Assembly: GCA_937967405.1 (NCBI GenBank)
Contig: CALCJV010000081.1
Span: forward strand, 1-41,185
Source: an uncultured Chloroflexales bacterium
Lineage (GTDB): Bacteria > Chloroflexota > Chloroflexia > Chloroflexales > Chloroflexaceae
Length of the DNA: 41,185 nucleotides
Reading direction: 5' to 3'
The notes below the pieces were generated by a model. That model was not told the DNA's origin. It was given only the letters and a program-made list of their open reading frames with translations, and searched no databases. The position numbers were made by a program, and so were the translations under genes. Shown here in pieces: positions 36,183 through 41,185 of the stretch; positions within the stretch are counted from its first letter, which is position 1; every line of letters starts with the position of its first letter.

Positions 36183-37274
36183 CTAGCCCAATATCTGCGC
36201 CACATCGGCGAGCAGCTGCTGGAGAGTCGCTGGGTCATCGGCCCGCATGGTGATATGCCCGACCTTGCGCCCAGCACGGGCAACTTTATTATAGGTGTGC
36301 AGATGGGCCCCCGCCACTGCCAACACTGCTACCGGATCAGGGACACTACCGATCAGGTTGAACATCGCAACATGCCCGCGCAGGGTGGTTGCACCGAGTG
36401 GCAAGCCCAGTATGGCGCGGAGGTGGTTCTCGAATTGGCTGGTCTCTGCACCTTCAATTGTCCAGTGCCCAGAATTATGCACACGCGGAGCCATCTCGTT
36501 GATGACTAGATGCCCGTGCAGTTGAAAAAACTCTAGCACTAATACGCCCACATAGTCAAGCGCATCGAGCACGCGCCGCGCATAGCTCTCCGCTTCCAGT
36601 TGGAGTGGGTGGTTGGGCGGCACAGCCGGTACCAGTGAACGGTGCAAGATGCCCCCCTGATGCAGGTTCTCGATCAGCGGGTAGTAGGCCATCGTGCCGC
36701 GCAGCGAACGTACCGCAATCAGCGAGAGTTCGCGCTCAAAGGGGATCAGCTGTTCGGCAAGCAGCGGCTCACGCTGCAATTCGGCCCATGCGTGGGGCAG
36801 CTCAGCGGCGGTGCGGATGATCACCTGCCCCTTGCCATCATAGCCATAGCGCCGGAGCTTGAACAGCATCGGCAAGCCCAATTCGCGCAGGGCATGATCG
36901 AGATCACTGGTATCGTCAATCGGTACAAAGGGCACAACGGGAATGTTCAGGCGGCTGAAGAACTGCTTCTCGATCAGGCGGCTTTGGGCGGTGGCAAGTG
37001 CTGCCGGTGGCGGATACACGGGGCAGAAGGTGGCTAGTGTCGAAGCGGCATCGAGCGGCACATTCTCGAATTCGTAGGTGATGCAATCCACGCCCGCCCC
37101 AAACTGCGCGAGCACCTGCGGATCGCTGTAGTTGCCCACGATCAGTTCCCCCACATCACCCGCGCATGCCTGTGGCGACGGATCGAGGAAGCGAAAGCGC
37201 AAGCCCAGCGGATAGCCCGCCAGTGCCAGCATCCGCCCTAGTTGCCCGCCGCCGAGAATGCCGATGGTCTTCAT
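36183..37274 (-). CDS. purK: N5-carboxyaminoimidazole ribonucleotide synthase
   Basis: 363 residues. The ATG at 37274 begins MKTIGILGGGQLGRMLALAG, the PurK N-terminus; the longer frame upstream overlaps purE and is rejected. ATP-grasp features are FKLRRYGYDGKGQVII (~157-172), LLAEQLIPFERELS, and the metal-binding INEMAPRVHNSGHWT (~266-280). It converts AIR with bicarbonate and ATP to N5-CAIR. Follows purE by seven bases, the last gene of the purine operon in this window. Confidence 0.96.
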   Translation of the reverse strand: MKTIGILGGGQLGRMLALAGYPLGLRFRFLDPSPQACAGDVGELIVGNYSDPQVLAQFGAGVDCITYEFENVPLDAASTLATFCPVYPPPAALATAQSRLIEKQFFSRLNIPVVPFVPIDDTSDLDHALRELGLPMLFKLRRYGYDGKGQVIIRTAAELPHAWAELQREPLLAEQLIPFERELSLIAVRSLRGTMAYYPLIENLHQGGILHRSLVPAVPPNHPLQLEAESYARRVLDALDYVGVLVLEFFQLHGHLVINEMAPRVHNSGHWTIEGAETSQFENHLRAILGLPLGATTLRGHVAMFNLIGSVPDPVAVLAVAGAHLHTYNKVARAGRKVGHITMRADDPATLQQLLADVAQILG

Positions 37275-37281
37275 CGTGGGG

Positions 37282-37788
37282 CTACTCCTCACGCGGATCG
37301 GGATGGGCCAAGACCCGTTCGGTCTGACGGGTGCGATAGGCTTGCACGGCCGCCTGCAAGGCTGGATCAGTCGTGGCAAGGATCGCGGCGGCCAGTAAGG
37401 CCGCATTGACCGCCCCTGCTCGCCCGATGGCCAGCGTGCCAACCGGAATACCGGCGGGCATCTGCACGATTGAAAGCAGCGAGTCAAGCCCATTGAGCGC
37501 GGCCGACTTGATCGGCACACCAAGCACCGGCAGCGTGGTTTTGGCGGCCACCATGCCCGGCAGATGCGCGGCTCCACCAGCTCCGGCAATAATCACGCGC
37601 AACCCGCGAGCCTGTGCATCGCTCGCATACGCGAACAGCAGATCGGGTGTCCGATGGGCCGACACAACCCGGACCTCATGCGCCACGCCTAACTCGTGCA
37701 GCGTGTGGGTGGCGTGTTGCATCGTCTCCCAATCGCTCTGCGATCCCATAATCACCCCGACTAACGGGAACTCGGCGGCACTGCTCAT
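37282..37788 (-). CDS. purE: N5-carboxyaminoimidazole ribonucleotide mutase
   Basis: 168 residues, class I Pur[51 protein letters not shown], and [12 protein letters not shown]. It rearranges N5-CAIR to CAIR, and the presence of purK confirms the two-step route. Its ATG overlaps the purN stop by four bases (ATGA). Confidence 0.97.
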   Translation of the reverse strand: MSSAAEFPLVGVIMGSQSDWETMQHATHTLHELGVAHEVRVVSAHRTPDLLFAYASDAQARGLRVIIAGAGGAAHLPGMVAAKTTLPVLGVPIKSAALNGLDSLLSIVQMPAGIPVGTLAIGRAGAVNAALLAAAILATTDPALQAAVQAYRTRQTERVLAHPDPREE

Positions 37789-38396
37789 GGCACAAGCTCC
37801 TGCGCCTGTCGCTCGCTGAGCACCTGCCTCGTCGCCTGCACCAGCAAATGATGCTCGGCGGCATGCAGGCGGGCGGCATAGCTCTCTAGCGTATCGCCCG
37901 CGTGGAAGGGCACAATGGCGGTAGCAATCACGGGGCCCGCATCTACTTCTGGGATCACATAATGGACCATACAGCCACTGATGGTAATCTGCCCCTGCAT
38001 ATAGGCCGCAAACGCTCGCTCAATTGCGTTCATACCCGGAAATGCACCCGGCAGGGCGGGGTGCAGATTGATAACTTGTTGGGGGAAGTGGCTCAGAAAG
38101 GCTCCGCTAAAGATGTGCATCCAGCCTGCAAGAACGATCAGATCGGGCTGGTAGGGCAAGAGCTGGCGGGCGAGATCAGCATCGTAGGCTTCACGCTCAG
38201 CCCAGCCTTTGAGCGGCGCATAGAGCGTCGGGATACCCGCCGCCGCCGCCCGCTGCAAGCCGTAGGCCTGCTTGCGATTGGAGACCACTAGCACAATCTG
38301 GGCTGCTAGCGTTCCGGTGTGGCACGCATCAATCAGAGCTTGCAGGTTCGTGCCTGTCCCAGAGATGCAGACAATCAGGCGCGGCAGCTGGCTCAT
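37785..38396 (-). CDS. purN: Phosphoribosylglycinamide formyltransferase
   Basis: 203 residues from ATG 38396 ([20 protein letters not shown]); the longer frame lies within purM and is rejected. Features: [14 protein letters not shown] for phosphate binding, [16 protein letters not shown] with the catalytic Asn-x-His pair, and [17 protein letters not shown]. It uses 10-formyl-tetrahydrofolate to formylate GAR. Both ends overlap neighbours by four bases, so translation is coupled through purM-purN-purE. Confidence 0.96.
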   Translation of the reverse strand: MSQLPRLIVCISGTGTNLQALIDACHTGTLAAQIVLVVSNRKQAYGLQRAAAAGIPTLYAPLKGWAEREAYDADLARQLLPYQPDLIVLAGWMHIFSGAFLSHFPQQVINLHPALPGAFPGMNAIERAFAAYMQGQITISGCMVHYVIPEVDAGPVIATAIVPFHAGDTLESYAARLHAAEHHLLVQATRQVLSERQAQELVP

Positions 38397-39421
38397 GCGA
38401 TAATCACTCCCGCATCGCCTTTGACCACCTCGCCCACCACCGAGAGGTCTACAGTGAGGGTAGCAAGGGCACGGGTGGCATGGCCCGGCGGCACAACAAG
38501 GATCATGCCTAGCCCCATGTTGAAGGTGTGGAATAGCTCGTGCTGGCTGAGTTGCCCGCGCTGCTGGATTAGCGCGAAGATCGGCGGCTCGCGCCATGTG
38601 CCGCGCCGGATGATCGCCTGTACCCCATGCGGCAAGATGCGCGGCAAGTTATCGAACACGCCCCCGCCAGTGATATGGGCCATGCCGCGAATATCAATAC
38701 CGGCACTGAGCAGCTTCTGTACCGGATCAAGGTAGCTTCGATGCACCGCGAGCAGCGCATCGGCTAGGGTGACATCGCCAAGTATCCGATAGGGTTCGGT
38801 CCAATCCAGATCGGCGAGGATGCGACGGGCCAACGTATAGCCATTGGTGTGCAGCCCCGTCGAGGGCAAGCCGAGCAACATATCGCCTGCTCGGATGCGG
38901 CTGCCATCAATGATCATGCTGCGCTCGACCACACCCACCATCGTGCCCACGAGATCGAGCTGATCAGGGGCATAGATGTCGGGCATCTCTGCCGTCTCGC
39001 CGCCCAGCAAGGCGCACTGCGCGGCGCGGCAGGCGGCGGCCATGCCTTTGACGAGCGCGGCAACCACATCGGGCTGGAGCACCGGTGCGGCGATATAGTC
39101 AAGGAACAACAGGGGATGTGCGCCCTGTACCAGCAGATCGTTGATGCAATGATTGACCAAATCCTGCCCCAACGTATCCCAGCGTTGCACCTGCGCCGCC
39201 ACCATCGTTTTCGTGCCAACCCCATCGGTGGTGGCAACCAGCACCGGGGCTTGCATCTGTTGCACTGCCGCAAGGCTGTATAAGCCCCCAAACGCCCCGA
39301 CATCCGACAGCACTTCAGGTCCATACGTTGAGCGCACCGCATCGCGCATCAGACGCACCGCTTCCTGACCTGCGGCAATATTCACGCCAGCACGGGCATA
39401 CGCATCAGGTTGCTTAGTCAC
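38393..39421 (-). CDS. purM: Phosphoribosylformylglycinamidine cyclo-ligase
   Basis: 342 residues: YARAGVNIAAGQEAVRLM, STYGPEVLSDVGAFGGLY, ATTDGVGTKTMVA, CALLGGETAEMPDIY and HITGGGVFDNLPRILP. It closes the imidazole ring of AIR using ATP. ATG 39421 is preceded by GAAAGGGAG on the minus strand. It lies 26 bases downstream of purD and overlaps purN by four bases. Confidence 0.97.
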   Translation of the reverse strand: MTKQPDAYARAGVNIAAGQEAVRLMRDAVRSTYGPEVLSDVGAFGGLYSLAAVQQMQAPVLVATTDGVGTKTMVAAQVQRWDTLGQDLVNHCINDLLVQGAHPLLFLDYIAAPVLQPDVVAALVKGMAAACRAAQCALLGGETAEMPDIYAPDQLDLVGTMVGVVERSMIIDGSRIRAGDMLLGLPSTGLHTNGYTLARRILADLDWTEPYRILGDVTLADALLAVHRSYLDPVQKLLSAGIDIRGMAHITGGGVFDNLPRILPHGVQAIIRRGTWREPPIFALIQQRGQLSQHELFHTFNMGLGMILVVPPGHATRALATLTVDLSVVGEVVKGDAGVIIA

Positions 39422-39447
39422 AGGCTCTCCCTTTCAGTAAGCACATG

Positions 39448-40773
39448 TTAGCGTTTTGTCCTGCCAATGTCCCGACGGAAGTGCATATCCTTGAAATAAA
39501 TCTGGTCAACTGCCGCATAACAGTGATCGAGAGCTTCGGACAAGTTCGCGCCACTGCCACTCACCGCCAACACACGCCCGCCATTGGTAACGATCTGCCC
39601 ATCGGCGGCCAGCGCAGTGCCCGCGTGAAAGAGGGTGACATGGGGGTAGCTTCGATCCAAACCGGAGATCGGTGCGCCAGTAGGATAGGTACCCGGATAG
39701 CCGGGCGCAGTCAACACAACCGTAGCACACGCGCCTTGCAGCAGCTCCAGATCGAGGCGGGTGAGCGAACCTTGCACACACGCTTGGAGCAACCCATAGA
39801 CGTTGCGGATCAGGGGCAGCAGGGTCTGGGCTTCGGGATCACCAAAGCGGCAGTTGAACTCTAACACGCGCAGGCCCTGCTCCGTCAGCATCAAGCCCGC
39901 ATACAGCACCCCAACATAGGGGGTGCCCCGTGCGGCCATGCCGTCAATCACCGGCTGCAAAACCTGCTGCTCAATCGTATGCAGGAGACTGCTATCCACA
40001 TCGGGCACTGGCGTAAATGCACCCATCCCACCCGTGTTTAAACCTTCGTCGCCCTCGTAAACGCGCTTGTGATCGCGCACAGCGGGCAGGGCAATCACCG
40101 TACTGCCGTCGCTCATTCCCATCACCGAGACTTCAGGGCCCGCAAGGCGTTCTTCGATCACGACCCGCTCGCCCGCCGCCCCAAACACCCGCTCGACCAT
40201 CATGCTGTGCAGCGCAGTCACAGCTTCGGCGGCAGTCGCACACACCAACACACCCTTGCCCGCTGCCAGCCCATCCGCTTTGACAACCACGCTATACGGT
40301 TGCGGGGCCACCTCGCGGGCCCGTTCGAGCAGATAGGCGCGGGCAGCTTCATAATCGGTGAAGCTGGCATACGCAGCGGTGGGGATGCCATGCTGCTGCA
40401 TGAAAGCTTTGGCAAACGACTTTGAGGCTTCCAATTGGCTGGCGGCTTGGGTGGGCCCAAAGATGGGCATACCCGCCGCTTGAAAGAGATCCACAATGCC
40501 GGCCGCGAGCGGCTGTTCCGGACCGACCACCGTTAGGGCGATCTGGTTGGCTTGGGCAAATGCAAGCAGCGCGGGCAGATCATCAGCGGCAAGGGCGACA
40601 TTGCTCGCGGCCGCTACCGTATCGCTTGCGGCCCAGTACGTGCCAGCGTTGCCGGGCGCAACATAGACATGGGCCACCTCCGGCGCACGGGCCAGTGCCC
40701 ACGCTAGTGCATGCTCACGCCCGCCGCTGCCAATCACCAAGACCTTGTCGCTGCGTGTGGTTGGCATGTTCAT
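39448..40773 (-). CDS. purD: Phosphoribosylamine-glycine ligase
   Basis: 441 residues. ATG at 40773 has GGGAG seven bases upstream and sits two bases after the purF stop; the GTG at 40788 would overlap purF and is less likely, and ATG 40767 is a further possibility. Signatures: KVLVIGSGGREHALAWAL, VVGPEQPLAAGIVDLFQ, VVKADGLAAGKGVLV (ATP-grasp loop) and EFNCRFGDPEAQTLLPLI. It joins phosphoribosylamine to glycine. Confidence 0.96.
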   Translation of the reverse strand: MNMPTTRSDKVLVIGSGGREHALAWALARAPEVAHVYVAPGNAGTYWAASDTVAAASNVALAADDLPALLAFAQANQIALTVVGPEQPLAAGIVDLFQAAGMPIFGPTQAASQLEASKSFAKAFMQQHGIPTAAYASFTDYEAARAYLLERAREVAPQPYSVVVKADGLAAGKGVLVCATAAEAVTALHSMMVERVFGAAGERVVIEERLAGPEVSVMGMSDGSTVIALPAVRDHKRVYEGDEGLNTGGMGAFTPVPDVDSSLLHTIEQQVLQPVIDGMAARGTPYVGVLYAGLMLTEQGLRVLEFNCRFGDPEAQTLLPLIRNVYGLLQACVQGSLTRLDLELLQGACATVVLTAPGYPGTYPTGAPISGLDRSYPHVTLFHAGTALAADGQIVTNGGRVLAVSGSGANLSEALDHCYAAVDQIYFKDMHFRRDIGRTKR

Positions 40774-40775
40774 GT

Positions 40776-41185
40776 TTAGGCTCCCCACACGGCTTCAAAC
40801 ATGAGCTTCTCACGTTCAGTTTCGTACAGCCACGCCGGAATCTCAATCGGATAGTGCCCAGAGAAACAGGCAGTGCAGTGGCGTTCGGACAGAGATGCAC
40901 CACCCCGAATCACGGCGAGCATACCCTCAAGGCTGAGGTAGGCAAGACTATCGGCACCGATATGCTCACAGATGGCCGCCACATCAAGCTGGTGCGCGAT
41001 CAGTTCGGTATGGGTTGCCATATCTACCCCCATAAAGCAGGGGTGGCGCACCGGCGGCGAGGAGACCCGCACATGCACTTCACGTGCGCCGCCATCACGC
41101 AGCAGACGGATCAGGGGCCCGACGGTGTTGCCCCGCACGATTGAATCATCCACCAGCACTACGCGCTTGCCGTCAAGGTTGACCG
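40776..41185 (-). CDS. purF: Amidophosphoribosyltransferase, C-terminal part (start outside window)
   Basis: The frame is open to the end of the window, so only the last ~136 residues are seen. VVLVDDSIVRGNT is the PRPP-binding loop of the phosphoribosyltransferase domain, followed by MLRDGGAREVHVRVSSPP-like segment (LLRDGGAREVHVRVSSPPV) and the C-terminal SLEGMLAVI and HCTACFSGHYPIEIP. It commits PRPP and glutamine to purine synthesis. First gene seen in the minus-strand operon; the promoter is beyond the window. Confidence 0.95.
   Translation of the reverse strand, partial: VNLDGKRVVLVDDSIVRGNTVGPLIRLLRDGGAREVHVRVSSPPVRHPCFMGVDMATHTELIAHQLDVAAICEHIGADSLAYLSLEGMLAVIRGGASLSERHCTACFSGHYPIEIPAWLYETEREKLMFEAVWGA

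Noticed and set aside
37275..37589. Longer purK frame starting inside purE
   Set aside because: The known PurK N-terminus begins at ATG 37274; the upstream part is a shadow of purE.

Overview
The window is GC-rich chromosomal DNA from a bacterium, most likely a filamentous anoxygenic phototroph of the Chloroflexota (Oscillochloris/Chloroploca type). That assignment is an inference from a gas-vesicle cluster, paired Agl23-type membrane glycosyltransferase-like proteins, an SufR-like regulator beside a Mn/Fe superoxide dismutase, and heptanucleotide repeats. No rRNA, tRNA, CRISPR array, insertion sequence or phage gene was seen.

Layout. (1) Positions 1-9815, plus strand: a gas-vesicle gene cluster, entered mid-gene. 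Order: Ala/Pro-rich protein with a helix-hairpin-helix-like C-terminus (5' end outside the window), gvpN, small coiled-coil protein, gvpH-like Hsp20-fold protein, gvpF/L copy 1, gvpG, gvpO, gvpJ-like, a CDC48/VAT-type double AAA+ ATPase, gvpF/L copy 2 with a long N-terminal extension, a second small GvpA-family protein, gvpF/L copy 3, gvpK. Many junctions overlap by 1-14 bases, as expected of one translationally coupled operon. A typical main shell gene gvpA and a gvpC are not in the window. (2) 9988-13000: a cytoplasmic molybdopterin (sulfite-oxidase-fold) protein, a small hypothetical, 6-phosphogluconolactonase and a degenerate APH-fold pseudokinase. (3) 12923-19116, minus strand: two large Agl23-family (GT-C) membrane proteins, one fused to an NHL beta-propeller. 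(4) 19296-21067: a near-ideal promoter, an SufR-like iron-sulfur winged-helix regulator and superoxide dismutase. (5) 21246-23546: a Trp-rich internally duplicated protein, then a LysM/M23 cell-wall hydrolase whose N-terminal membrane anchor is separated from its body by a frameshift at a C10 tract. (6) 23790-27368: rpsF, ssb, a membrane-anchored parvulin foldase and a PH-like membrane protein. (7) 27412-34413, minus strand: xseB, xseA, a CHAT-NTPase-HEAT giant protein overlapping xseA, and a clan GH-A glycoside hydrolase. (8) 34542-36008: a cation diffusion facilitator with an enlarged cytoplasmic region. (9) 36183-41185, minus strand: a purine biosynthesis operon transcribed purF-purD-purM-purN-purE-purK, with purF cut by the window end.

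The points most worth attention are the CDC48-type unfoldase and helix-hairpin-helix protein embedded in the gas-vesicle operon, the CHAT-NTPase-HEAT protein coupled to exonuclease VII, the C10 frameshift in the LysM/M23 hydrolase, the 13-tryptophan duplicated protein, and several palindromes lying on or beside promoter elements.
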